A stretch of 47,866 nt of DNA from Kribbella albertanoniae (lineage in GTDB: Bacteria; Actinomycetota; Actinomycetes; Propionibacteriales; Kribbellaceae), in assembly GCF_004348455.1 (NCBI RefSeq), contig NZ_SMKA01000032.1:1-47866 (forward strand), in the 5' to 3' direction. Positions 16,329 to 24,427 of this stretch are shown here, piece after piece (positions within the stretch are counted from its first letter, which is position 1; the number at the start of each line of letters is the position of its first letter). Made by a program: the position numbers and the translations under genes. The notes below the pieces were generated by a model. The model searched no databases. It was not told the DNA's origin and worked only from the letters and a program-made list of their open reading frames with translations.

Positions 16329-17482
16329 CAGGCTCCCCATCCGGCCTGCTGGCCGTCGGCACGGTCTTTGACGATCTGCTCGAAGTACCCACTGCGCTTG
16401 TACGCCTTGATCGGCTCCGGATCGAGCCCCTGCGACTCCCGCAGCTCGGCCAGCAGCGGCCGCACGTCAGTGTTGTAGGCATCCATCACGACGGCGTTCG
16501 CCTCCAGTACGTCGCCTTCCAGCTGCGCCTTCTTCAGCGCGTCCCGGTCGACCAGCAACGCCTTCGCGGTGGCCTCCTGGACGTTCATCACCGAGCGGAT
16601 GATCGCCGGGATCTTCACCTCGATGTTGTGGCACTGGTCGAGCATGAACGCGATCCCACGATCCGGATCCAGCGCGTCACCACGGACGATCTCGGACATG
16701 ATCCGGAACAGCTGGAACGGGTCGGCCGACCCGACCATCAGGTCGTCGTCGGCGTAGAACCGGCTGTTGAAGTCGAACGCACCGAGCTTCTTCGCCCGCA
16801 GCAGGAACGCCACGATGAACTCGATATTGGTCCCCGGCGCGTGGTGCCCGGTGTCGATACACACCGTTGCCTTGGGCCCCAGTTCGAGACAGTGCGCGTA
16901 CGACGTTCCCCAGTCCGGCACGTCGGTCGTGTAGAAGGCCGGCTCGAACAGCTTGTACTCCAGCAGCATCCGCTGGTCGTCGCCGAGCCGGTCGTACACC
17001 TCTTTCAGCGCGGTCGCGAGCCGGTCCTGCCGGTCCTGGATGTCGTCCTGGCCCGGGTAGTTCGTACCGTCGGAGAACCACAGCTTCAGATCACGGGACC
17101 CGGTCGCGTCCATGATGTCGACGCACTCGAGCAGGTGGTCGGTGGCCTTGCGTCGTACTCGCGGATCGGGGTTGGTGACGCTACCGAGCTTGTAGTCATC
17201 GTCCTGGAAGACGTTGCTGTTGATCGCGCCGAGCCGGACGCCCTGCTCCTTCGCGTACGCCGCCAGCTCGGCGTAGTCGTCCACCTTGTCCCAAGGGATG
17301 TGCAGCGCCACGCTCGGGGCCACCCCGGTGAACCGGTGCACGACGGCCGCGTCGGCGATCTTCTCCTGCGGCGATCGCGGCACGCCCGGCTGGGCGAACA
17401 CCTTGAACCGGGTCCCGGAGTTCCCGAACGCCCACGAGGGGAGCTCGATCTCCTGACGTTTGAGGGCATCCGTGCTGGTCAT
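16328..17482 (-). CDS. rhaI: L-rhamnose isomerase
   Basis: 384-residue TIM-barrel isomerase converting L-rhamnose to L-rhamnulose, of the RhaI (Pseudomonas/Rhizobium) type, not the longer E. coli RhaA type. Metal-site segments are visible: LLEYKLFEPAFY, CIDTGHHAPGTNIE, DFNSRFYADDD. It starts at MTSTDALKRQEIELP (ATG 17482), 2 bases after the mutarotase stop. Its stop overlaps the start of the aldolase gene by one base, so the four catabolic genes are tightly coupled. Confidence 0.94.
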   Translation of the reverse strand: MTSTDALKRQEIELPSWAFGNSGTRFKVFAQPGVPRSPQEKIADAAVVHRFTGVAPSVALHIPWDKVDDYAELAAYAKEQGVRLGAINSNVFQDDDYKLGSVTNPDPRVRRKATDHLLECVDIMDATGSRDLKLWFSDGTNYPGQDDIQDRQDRLATALKEVYDRLGDDQRMLLEYKLFEPAFYTTDVPDWGTSYAHCLELGPKATVCIDTGHHAPGTNIEFIVAFLLRAKKLGAFDFNSRFYADDDLMVGSADPFQLFRIMSEIVRGDALDPDRGIAFMLDQCHNIEVKIPAIIRSVMNVQEATAKALLVDRDALKKAQLEGDVLEANAVVMDAYNTDVRPLLAELRESQGLDPEPIKAYKRSGYFEQIVKDRADGQQAGWGA

Positions 17483-17484
17483 GT

Positions 17485-17811
17485 TCAGTCCTCTTGTAGA
17501 TGGAAGATCTCCGGAAGCAGCTGGAACGATTCGTCCGGCGCCGCACCGTCGGTCCCTTGGAAGAATTCGGTCATCTCGGCCTGCCACCGGGCGTTCACCT
17601 CGGTGGCCGCCATCGCCCGCTGCGCCGCGTCCAGATCCGGCGACTCGACGTACCCGATCAGCAGTCCGTCGTCGCGCAGGAAGAGCGAGTAGTTGTGCCA
17701 ACCGGCTTCCCGCAACGCCGCCTGCATCTCCGGCCAGACGTCGCGATGACGCTCGACGTACTCGTCCAACCGATCCGGTCGGACCTGGAGGCAGAAGCAG
17801 TAGCGCTGCAT
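17485..17811 (-). CDS. rhaM: L-rhamnose mutarotase
   Basis: 108-residue dimeric alpha/beta-barrel-type protein interconverting rhamnose anomers, giving the beta form used by the isomerase. The catalytic His22 is seen in VERHRDVWPEM, at the same position as in E. coli RhaM, with Tyr18 and the Trp-His-Asn-Tyr motif at about 42-45. The length is typical for the family. The ATG overlaps the stop of the binding-protein gene by one base (TGATG). Confidence 0.94.
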   Translation of the reverse strand: MQRYCFCLQVRPDRLDEYVERHRDVWPEMQAALREAGWHNYSLFLRDDGLLIGYVESPDLDAAQRAMAATEVNARWQAEMTEFFQGTDGAAPDESFQLLPEIFHLQED

Positions 17812-18869
17812 CAGAAGTTGAACTTGTCGATGTTGTCGGCGGTGAACTCGGTCGGCGGGCCGAGGACGATCTCGCCGTCCGCGCCGACGGTGTACTCACC
17901 GAGCTTGCCGGCCTTGAACTTTTCGCCCTCCGCACCGGTGATCTGCCCCGAGCTCATCGCCGCACCCGCGTACGCCGCGAGGTAGCCGATGTCGGCCGGG
18001 TTCCAGAGCGCGAACTTCTTCACCGTGCCGTCCTTGACGTACTGGCGCATCTGGTTCGGGAGCCCGAGGCCCGTGATCGCGACCTTGCCCTTGTAGCTGG
18101 AGGCGCTCACGTACCGCGAGGCCGCAGCGATACCGACCGTGGTCGGCGAGACGATCACCTTCAGGTTCGGGTAGGACTGCAGCAGGCCCTGGGCCTCGGT
18201 GAACGACTTCTGGTCGTCGTCGTTGCCGTAGGCAATCTTCACCAGCTTGAGCTTCGCGTTCTCCGGCTTGGCCAGCTCGGTCTTCATCACCTCGATCCAG
18301 GAGTTCTGGTTCGTGGCGTTCGGGGTGGCGGACAGGACGGCGATCTCACCAGAACCGCCGGCCAGCTCACTCGCCATCTTGACCAGGCTCTCGCCGATGC
18401 CCTGGGTGGTGGCCTGGTTGATGAACGCGTCCCGGCAGGTCTTGGAGGCGTCGGAGTCGAAGGTGACGACCTTGATCCCGGCCTTGCGGGCCTGGTTCAG
18501 CGACGGGCAGACCGCGTTCGGGTCGTTGGCCGCGACCACGATCACGTCCTGCTGCTGCTGGATCAGCGTGTTGATGTAGCTGACCTGCGAGGACGCGCTG
18601 GCGTCGTTCGGGCCGACCAGCTTGTAGGTGCCCTTGATCTCGTCGACCGCCACCTTGCCGCCACCGACCTCGACATCGGTGTACGGGTTGTTCAGCTGCT
18701 TGGGGAGATAGGCGATCTTCAGCCCCTCCTTGAGCGGCGCGTTCGGATCCGCCTTACCTGCAGTGCCTTGCGGGGCAGGGGTGTTCTGGCCTTCGGTACT
18801 CGACTTCGTCGTACCGCCACATGCGGTCAACGCCAGGAGCGCGACCGCAACGGTGATGGGCTTACGCAT
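17811..18869 (-). CDS. rhaS: rhamnose ABC transporter substrate-binding lipoprotein
   Basis: 352-residue periplasmic-binding-protein-like lipoprotein. The signal ends in the lipobox LTAC (lipidated Cys at about 17), followed by a Ser/Thr/Gly/Pro linker. The ribose-binding-protein type fold starts at LKIAYLPKQLNNPY; a typical VVAANDPNAVCPSLNQARKAGIKVVTFD segment lies in the hinge region. It captures rhamnose at the cell surface and delivers it to the two permeases upstream in the same operon. RBS GAAAGGAC sits before the ATG at 18869. Confidence 0.92.
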   Translation of the reverse strand: MRKPITVAVALLALTACGGTTKSSTEGQNTPAPQGTAGKADPNAPLKEGLKIAYLPKQLNNPYTDVEVGGGKVAVDEIKGTYKLVGPNDASASSQVSYINTLIQQQQDVIVVAANDPNAVCPSLNQARKAGIKVVTFDSDASKTCRDAFINQATTQGIGESLVKMASELAGGSGEIAVLSATPNATNQNSWIEVMKTELAKPENAKLKLVKIAYGNDDDQKSFTEAQGLLQSYPNLKVIVSPTTVGIAAASRYVSASSYKGKVAITGLGLPNQMRQYVKDGTVKKFALWNPADIGYLAAYAGAAMSSGQITGAEGEKFKAGKLGEYTVGADGEIVLGPPTEFTADNIDKFNF

Positions 18870-18880
18870 GGTTCGTCCTT

Positions 18881-19849
18881 TCAGGTACGACGGAGTTTTC
18901 CGGCCAGGTTGGGGCCGAGAACGGAGGCGATGAGGAGTACGCCGGTGACGACGTTCAGCGCCTCGTTGGACACATCGGAGAGGCGGAGCGCGTTCTGCAG
19001 CGAGCCGAGCAGGACGACGCCGGCGATGACACCGGGCAGGGCGCCCTTGCCACCGAAGATCGAGACACCACCGAGCAGTACGGCGGCGACCACCGCGAGT
19101 TCGAGGCCGGCGCCGTTGTCGGCGCGCGCGCTGGAGTAGCGCAGCGTCCACAGCACCCCGGCAAGCCCCGCGATCACGCCACTGGCGACGTACAGCCAAA
19201 ACTTCAGGCGACCGGGCCGGATCCCGGCGAACCGGGCAGCCTGCTCACCGGCGCCGACCGCGAACACGGCCCGGCCGATCGGGGTGGCGTGCAGGATGAC
19301 CCCGAAGACGGCGGCAAGTATGACGATCACGATCAGGACGTTCGGGATCGGCGTACTCCCGATGGTCCCGGTCACCCAGTCGGTGTAGACGGCCGGGAAG
19401 TCGGCCACTGCGCTATCACCGAGGACGACGAAGGCGAGACCGCGGTAGAGGGCGAGGGTGCCGATGGTGACGGCGAGGGACGGGAGGCCGAGGACGGTGA
19501 CGAAGAAGCCGTTGACCGCGCCCAGGACTGCGCCGAGGAGCAGACAGATCGGGATGATCGTTTCGATCGGCTGGTTCGCGTTCCAGAGGTAGCCCATGAC
19601 CGCGCTGGACAGGCCGAGGGTGCTGGCGACGCTGAGGTCGATCTCACCGGTGACGATCACCAGGGTCATCGGGAGGGCGACCAGGGCGATCGGCAGCAGG
19701 TCGAGGACCAAGAAGCCGAAGTTCTGACCGGTGCCGAAGCTGTCGACGCTCGCCGCGGCGATGATCAGCACCAGCACGGTGATCGCGATGATCGCCACGT
19801 TCCAGTTGGCGATGCGTCCAACGCGGGTTTGGGTGAGCTCAGCCGACAT
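18881..19849 (-). CDS. rhaQ: rhamnose ABC transporter permease (second)
   Basis: 322-residue inner-membrane protein of the RbsC-like BPD_transp_2 family. About 8-10 hydrophobic helices are seen. The family's EAA-like loop is in the second half (AVFAVGAGEQAARFAGIRPGRLKFW...). It overlaps the other permease gene by 11 bases and is 11 bases upstream of rhaS. The names P and Q follow gene order only; which one matches the rhizobial RhaP or RhaQ is not settled. Confidence 0.9.
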   Translation of the reverse strand: MSAELTQTRVGRIANWNVAIIAITVLVLIIAAASVDSFGTGQNFGFLVLDLLPIALVALPMTLVIVTGEIDLSVASTLGLSSAVMGYLWNANQPIETIIPICLLLGAVLGAVNGFFVTVLGLPSLAVTIGTLALYRGLAFVVLGDSAVADFPAVYTDWVTGTIGSTPIPNVLIVIVILAAVFGVILHATPIGRAVFAVGAGEQAARFAGIRPGRLKFWLYVASGVIAGLAGVLWTLRYSSARADNGAGLELAVVAAVLLGGVSIFGGKGALPGVIAGVVLLGSLQNALRLSDVSNEALNVVTGVLLIASVLGPNLAGKLRRT

Positions 19850-20858
19850 GGGAGCCTCGCTTCTTCAGACCGGCCGCGACCCGGACGGCGACCAGCCGGT
19901 CGGCGCCGATCGCGAGCAGGATCAGGCCGCCGACGATCGCCTGCTGCCAGAACTGGTTGATCTCGAGGACGGCGAGCGCACTGCCGATCGTGGTCAGCAG
20001 CAACGCGCCGAGCGCGGCACCCCAGACGGACCCGCTGCCGCCGAAGACGGCGACCCCGCCGACCACCACGGCCGCAACCACGTTCAGCTCGAGGCCTGTA
20101 CCGGCCGCCGCATCGATCGTGCCGAACCGGGCTGCGAACAGCACGCCCGCCACGCCAGCCAGCGCGCCGCTCACCAGGAAGGCACCGACGGTACGGCGAC
20201 CAACCGGAATGCCGGCGAGTTGAGCGGCCTGCGGGCTGGAGCCCATCGCGTACAGCTCGCGGCCGACTCGGTAGTTGCGCAGCACGATCGCTGTCACCAC
20301 CAAGGCCAGCGCCGCAATCAGCACCAGCACCGGGACACCGAGCAACGACGCGTTGCCGAAGCTCAGGAACCCCGGCGGAAGTTCGTCGGCGTTGATCTGA
20401 CTGCCGCCGGCCCAGAAGTACGTGACCCCGCGGACGACGTACAAGGTGCCGAGCGTCACGACGAGGGCGGGCACCTTGCCGTACCGGACCAGCACGCCGT
20501 TCAGGACACCGCAAACCCCGCCAACCGCAGCGCCGACCAGCAGCGCCAGAACGACGGGCAGCCCCGGGTTGTTCTGGAGCAGCGTGCCGACGGTGAAGGC
20601 GCTCAGGCCAAGCACCGAGCCGACCGACAGATCGATGTTGCGGGTGATCACCACCACCGCCTGGCCGACCGCCAGAACGGCCAGGATCGCGGTGTTGAGC
20701 AGGATGTCGCGGACGCTCTGCCCGGACAGGAACCGCGGATTCGAAATCGCCGTCACCACTACAAGCAGTCCGAGCGCGATCACGATGCCGAGCTCGCGGG
20801 CCCGCAGTACGACGCTCAGCGAGTTGCGGCGGGCTGCAGTCAGCTGCACAGCCGTCAT
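19839..20858 (-). CDS. rhaP: rhamnose ABC transporter permease (first)
   Basis: 339-residue RbsC-like permease with a hydrophilic N-terminus (about 25 residues) and about 9 membrane segments. The cytoplasmic loop AMGSSPQAAQLAGIPVGRRTVGAF matches the ATPase-contact loop of this family. A clear tail of about 20 residues is rich in Arg and Lys. ATG at 20858, overlapping the ATPase stop by 4 bases (ATGA). It pairs with the product of 18881-19849 to form the channel. Confidence 0.9.
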   Translation of the reverse strand: MTAVQLTAARRNSLSVVLRARELGIVIALGLLVVVTAISNPRFLSGQSVRDILLNTAILAVLAVGQAVVVITRNIDLSVGSVLGLSAFTVGTLLQNNPGLPVVLALLVGAAVGGVCGVLNGVLVRYGKVPALVVTLGTLYVVRGVTYFWAGGSQINADELPPGFLSFGNASLLGVPVLVLIAALALVVTAIVLRNYRVGRELYAMGSSPQAAQLAGIPVGRRTVGAFLVSGALAGVAGVLFAARFGTIDAAAGTGLELNVVAAVVVGGVAVFGGSGSVWGAALGALLLTTIGSALAVLEINQFWQQAIVGGLILLAIGADRLVAVRVAAGLKKRGSHVG

Positions 20859-22351
20859 ACCGTCGCCTCCTGTCCGGTGGCGGCGAACATGACCGACTCC
20901 TCGGTTGCCTCGGTGCGGCTCAGCTCGGCGACCAGGCGGCCCTCGCGCATCACCAGCACGCGATCGGCCATCCCGAGCACCTCGGGCAACTCCGACGACA
21001 CCATCAGTACGGCGACTCCTTCCGCGGCGAGGCTGGACATCAACCGGTGCACCTCGGCCTTGGTACCGACGTCGATCCCGCGGGTCGGCTCGTCGACGAT
21101 CAGCACCCGGGGCCCGGTCGCGAGCCACTTGGCCAGCACGACCTTCTGCTGGTTACCACCGGACAACGTGCCGACTTCGTCGGAGAGACGCCCGTACTTC
21201 GTCTTCAGGCGCTCGGTCCATTCCTTGGCCGAGCGGCGTTCGCTGTTGCCGGTGAGGAAGCCGAGCTGTGACAGCGATCGGGACCGCGGCAGCGTCACGT
21301 TGCGCTCGATCGACAGCTCCATCACCAGGCCCTGCTGGCGGCGGTCCTCCGGGACGAGCGCGACACCAGCGGCCATGGCCTGCTTGGGGTTCTTCGGTTT
21401 GAGGGTCTTGCCGAGCACCTCGACCGTGCCGGCGTCGCGCGGGTCGACTCCGAAGATCGACTGCACTACCTCGGAGCGGCCGGAGCCGACCAGACCGGCG
21501 AGCGCGACGATCTCCCCTGCTTTCACTTCGAACGAGATGTCCTGGAAGACCGGGTCGCGGGTCAGGCCTTGGACCTTGAGGACGGTCGCGCCTGGTTCGA
21601 CGTCCTGCTTGGGGAAGAGCGCCTCGAGATCACGGCCGACCATCCGGCGAACCATCTCGTCGACGCTGGTGTCTGCGAGGAGATCGGTCGACACGTGCTT
21701 GCCGTCGCGCATGATCGTGACGCGCTGGCAGAGGGCGGTGATCTCCTCGAAGCGGTGCGAGATGAAGAGCAGCGCGGCGCCGTCGTCACGAAGTGAGCGG
21801 GCGACCGCGAACAGGCGCTCGACCTCGACACCGGTGAGCGCTGCGGTCGGCTCGTCCATCACCACGACGCGGGCATCGACGGACAGCGCCTTCGCGATCT
21901 CGACCAACTGCTGATCGGCGATCGACAGGCCGCGAGCAGGGCGGTTCGGGTCGATCGACACGCCCAAGCGCGTGAAGAGGCGCGCGGCCTGGCTCACCAT
22001 GGCGGCCCGGTCGATCGTGTTGAAACGACCCAGTGGCTGGCGGCCCATCGCGATGTTCTCGGCCACCGACAGGTCGGGGAAGAGGGTCGGCTCCTGGTAG
22101 ATGACCGCGATCCCGGCCGCCTTCGCATCAGCGGGTCCGTTCAGGGCGAGCGCCGTACCGTCGAGCTCGAGCGTGCCGTCGTCCGGGCGGTGCACACCGG
22201 CCAGCATCTTCACGATCGTGGACTTGCCGGCGCCGTTCTCGCCGACCAGGGCGTGCGCCTCCCCGCCGTACAGGTCGAAGGAGACGTCCCGGACGGCGGC
22301 GACCGCGCCGAACGACTTCGACACGCCCCGGACCCGCAGCAGTGCCGCCAT
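20855..22351 (-). CDS. rhaT: rhamnose ABC transporter ATP-binding protein (double ABC)
   Basis: 498-residue sugar-importer ATPase of the RbsA/MglA type with two ABC halves. First half: Walker A GENGAGKST (about 37), signature LSIADQQ, Walker B VVVMDEPTAAL. Second half: degenerate Walker A GLVGSGRSE, intact signature LSGGNQQK and Walker B VLIVDEPTRGID. The weak second Walker A is usual in this family. RBS GGAGGTGA lies 5 bases before the ATG. It is the first gene of the operon, right next to the operators and the divergent LacI gene. Confidence 0.93.
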   Translation of the reverse strand: MAALLRVRGVSKSFGAVAAVRDVSFDLYGGEAHALVGENGAGKSTIVKMLAGVHRPDDGTLELDGTALALNGPADAKAAGIAVIYQEPTLFPDLSVAENIAMGRQPLGRFNTIDRAAMVSQAARLFTRLGVSIDPNRPARGLSIADQQLVEIAKALSVDARVVVMDEPTAALTGVEVERLFAVARSLRDDGAALLFISHRFEEITALCQRVTIMRDGKHVSTDLLADTSVDEMVRRMVGRDLEALFPKQDVEPGATVLKVQGLTRDPVFQDISFEVKAGEIVALAGLVGSGRSEVVQSIFGVDPRDAGTVEVLGKTLKPKNPKQAMAAGVALVPEDRRQQGLVMELSIERNVTLPRSRSLSQLGFLTGNSERRSAKEWTERLKTKYGRLSDEVGTLSGGNQQKVVLAKWLATGPRVLIVDEPTRGIDVGTKAEVHRLMSSLAAEGVAVLMVSSELPEVLGMADRVLVMREGRLVAELSRTEATEESVMFAATGQEATV

Positions 22352-22372
22352 CGGTCACCTCCAGCTCGGCTC

Positions 22373-22384
22373 TGAAAGGTTTCA
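22373..22384. promoter_or_regulatory. LacI-type operator 1
   Basis: TGAAAGGTTTCA, an interrupted palindrome with TGAAA/TTTCA arms, 22 bases before the rhaT start. It resembles the TGAAACGTTTCA sites used by many actinobacterial LacI regulators, but the centre is GG where CG is usual. Confidence 0.6.
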
Positions 22385-22477
22385 AAGTCTTGGGAGGAAA
22401 GTACGGGTGGCGGCTTGTGGGCGTCAAGAGGTGGAGTGCGGATTGCGCAGATCTCGCGGTACGCTTCGGCTCCTAAG

Positions 22478-22489
22478 ACGTTTCAACGT
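22478..22489. promoter_or_regulatory. LacI-type operator 2
   Basis: ACGTTTCAACGT, palindromic arms ACGTT/AACGT, within a longer A/T-rich stretch 24 bases before the lacI start. Together with the first site it flanks the shared promoter region of rhaT and the repressor gene, which suggests repression of both directions. Confidence 0.55.
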
Positions 22490-22512
22490 TTGACCTGAGG
22501 CGGGGAGGTTGC

Positions 22513-23553
22513 GTGGCCGACGACACCCGGCGCCGCGGGCACACCGCCGGCGTGAAGGCGGTCGCCGCCGCGGCCGGCGTCTCCCTCGGCACGGTCTCGA
22601 ACGTGCTGAACCGGCCAGAGATGGTCAGCCCGCTGACCCGGGCCAAGGTCGAGGCGGCGATGGCCTCACTCGGCTTCGTCCGCAACGAGTCCGCCCGGCA
22701 GCTCCGGGCCGGCAGCAGCCGGATCCTCGCGTATCTGATGCTCGACGCGGGCAACCCATTCTTCACCGATGTCGCGAAGGGCGTCGAGGAGGCGGCCCGC
22801 GCGGCCGGTCTCTCGGTCTTCCTCTGCAACAGCAACGAGGACGCCGAGCGCGAGGCCGACTACCTCGACCTGCTCGAGCAGCAGCGCGTCCAGGGTGTGC
22901 TCATCACCCCGGTCGACCAGCACTCGTCGCGCCTGCGCTCACTACCCGCCCGCGGTACGCCGGTGGTCGTGGTCGACCGCGCGATCGACGGCGGCGAGCA
23001 CTGCTCGGTCGCGGTGAACGACATCCTCGGCGGTGAGCTCGCGATCGCGCACCTGCTCGAGCTCGGCCACGAGCGGATCGCGTACGTCGGCGGCCCGCTC
23101 ACGATCGGTCAGGTCGTGGACCGCCGCGACGGCGCCCGCAACGCGCTGCGCAAGGCCGGCCGCTCCGAGGACGACCTGATCGAGATCACCACCGGCGCCC
23201 TCACCGTCGCCGAAGGTAGGGGCGCAGGGCAACGACTCGCCGGCCTCCCCGCATCCCGCCGCCCGACCGCCGCCTTCTGCGCGAACGACCTGCTGGCACT
23301 GGGCTTGCTCCAGCAATGCGTGAGCCTCGGCCTGCGCGTCCCCGAGGACCTCGCCATCGTCGGGTACGACGACATCGAGTTCGCCGAGGCCGCCGCCGTA
23401 CCGCTCACCTCGGTCCGCCAGCCCCGCCAGCTCCTCGGCCGAACCGCCGCCGAACTCCTGCTCGACGAGTCCTCCAACCCCGACCACGAACACCAACGAG
23501 TCACCTTCACCCCAGAACTAGTAGTCCGCACCTCCACCCGCGGCACCACCTGA
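22513..23553 (+). CDS. LacI-family transcriptional repressor of the rhamnose operon
   Basis: 346 residues. The N-terminal LacI HTH (about 15-62) is clear: VKAVAAAAGVSLGTVSNVLNRPEMV, then the hinge ...RNESARQLRAGSSRI. The periplasmic-binding-protein-like effector domain follows, ending with the LLLDES / VVRTS pattern. It is divergent from rhaT with operator-like palindromes between the two genes, so it is the likely repressor, induced by rhamnose or a derivative. GTG start at 22513 with RBS GGGGAGG 6 bases upstream. The ligand is inferred from the operon only. Confidence 0.92.
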   Translation: MADDTRRRGHTAGVKAVAAAAGVSLGTVSNVLNRPEMVSPLTRAKVEAAMASLGFVRNESARQLRAGSSRILAYLMLDAGNPFFTDVAKGVEEAARAAGLSVFLCNSNEDAEREADYLDLLEQQRVQGVLITPVDQHSSRLRSLPARGTPVVVVDRAIDGGEHCSVAVNDILGGELAIAHLLELGHERIAYVGGPLTIGQVVDRRDGARNALRKAGRSEDDLIEITTGALTVAEGRGAGQRLAGLPASRRPTAAFCANDLLALGLLQQCVSLGLRVPEDLAIVGYDDIEFAEAAAVPLTSVRQPRQLLGRTAAELLLDESSNPDHEHQRVTFTPELVVRTSTRGTT

Positions 23554-23563
23554 CCCGCCCCAC

Positions 23564-23608
23564 AACGTCCGAAAGACCGGAGGGCCCGCCTCCGGCGCTT
23601 CGGACGTT
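23564..23608. repeat. inverted-repeat element, copy 1
   Basis: 45-base element with AACGTCCGAAAG at one end and CTTCGGACGTT at the other, and a central CGGAGG...CCTCCG stem. It folds into one long hairpin. It follows the lacI stop by 10 bases and may end transcription of lacI. A near-identical copy is at 23626-23670. Confidence 0.8.
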
Positions 23609-23625
23609 AGCGGCAGCATTCACGT

Positions 23626-23670
23626 AACGTCCGAAAGATCGGAGGGCCCGCCTCCGGGTTTTCGGACGTT
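23626..23670. repeat. inverted-repeat element, copy 2
   Basis: Second copy of the 45-base hairpin element, differing from the first mainly in the loop and one or two stem bases. The copies start 62 bases apart. It lies between the convergent lacI and tetR genes and could serve the opposite strand. Confidence 0.8.
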
Positions 23671-23714
23671 AGAGCCGGCAACCCTTGTACGGCGGATGGT
23701 CGCGGGCGGGTGGT

Positions 23715-24347
23715 CTAGGCGCCGTAGGAGGCTAGGAAGACGTCTACGGCTTGGGTGGCGAGGGTTTCGAGCTCGTTGGGTTTGGGGCGTTCTCGGGTGC
23801 CGGCGAACATGGCTCGGTTCATGGGTTTGTACATGACGAGGCCGGCGAACTGGTAGGCGACGAGGGTGGGGTCGTCGAGGGTGCGGAGCAGGCCGCGGTC
23901 GGTGAGGCCGGTGAGGGCCTGGCCCAGGGTTTCCAGGGATTTCTCGAATCCGCTGGTGAACCAGGCGCCGCAGACTTCGGGGAAACGGTCGGCCTCGGCG
24001 ATCACGAGGCGGCGGAGCTGGAGGACGTGGTCGGCGGTCAGGCTCTCGAGGAGCCGGAAGGCCAGTGCTCGCAGGGCTTCACGGGCGTCGGTCGCGCCGT
24101 CGAGAGTTTCGGCGTACGCCTTGGCCAGGTTGACCGCGAGCTGGTCGTTCGTCGCGAGGACGATCTCGGCGAAGAGGCGTTCCTTGTTCTCGAACTGCTT
24201 GTAGACGGTCTGTTTGGAGACGCCGGCCTTGGCCGCGACCTCGTCCATGCTCGCGCCGAGATAGCCGTGCTGGAGGAACACCTCGGTGGCCGCCGCGTGG
24301 ATCGCGCGGCGTTTGGTGGCGGTGCGGCCTTCCGGGTTCAGCTCCAT
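23715..24347 (-). CDS. TetR-family transcriptional regulator
   Basis: 210 residues. The TetR_N HTH is at about 10-57: ATEVFLQHGYLGASMDEVAAKAGVSKQTVYKQFENKERLFAEIV, an archetypal pattern. The C-terminal ligand-binding domain is about 85-210 and is not distinctive (TetR_C_7-like, RRLVIAEADRFPEV). It is divergent from the alpha/beta hydrolase at 24428, with two operator copies between them, so it probably represses that gene and itself. ATG at 24347. The ligand is unknown. Confidence 0.9.
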   Translation of the reverse strand: MELNPEGRTATKRRAIHAAATEVFLQHGYLGASMDEVAAKAGVSKQTVYKQFENKERLFAEIVLATNDQLAVNLAKAYAETLDGATDAREALRALAFRLLESLTADHVLQLRRLVIAEADRFPEVCGAWFTSGFEKSLETLGQALTGLTDRGLLRTLDDPTLVAYQFAGLVMYKPMNRAMFAGTRERPKPNELETLATQAVDVFLASYGA

Positions 24348-24357
24348 CCCGAAATCA

Positions 24358-24374
24358 TACTGGACAGTCTAGTT
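24358..24374. promoter_or_regulatory. TetR operator copy 1
   Basis: TACTGGACAGTCTAGTT, a near-palindrome (ACTGGAC-A-GTCTAGT, one mismatch). It lies 11 bases from the tetR start codon. Confidence 0.65.
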
Positions 24375-24384
24375 TTCCGTCGAG

Positions 24385-24401
24385 TACTGTACGGTCTAGT
24401 T
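24385..24401. promoter_or_regulatory. TetR operator copy 2
   Basis: TACTGTACGGTCTAGTT, matching the first copy at 15 of 17 bases, in direct orientation, 27 bases further. It lies about 27 bases before the hydrolase ATG at 24428, a suitable place to block that promoter. Confidence 0.65.
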
Positions 24402-24427
24402 CCGAACGATCCCCTGAGGAGACCACC

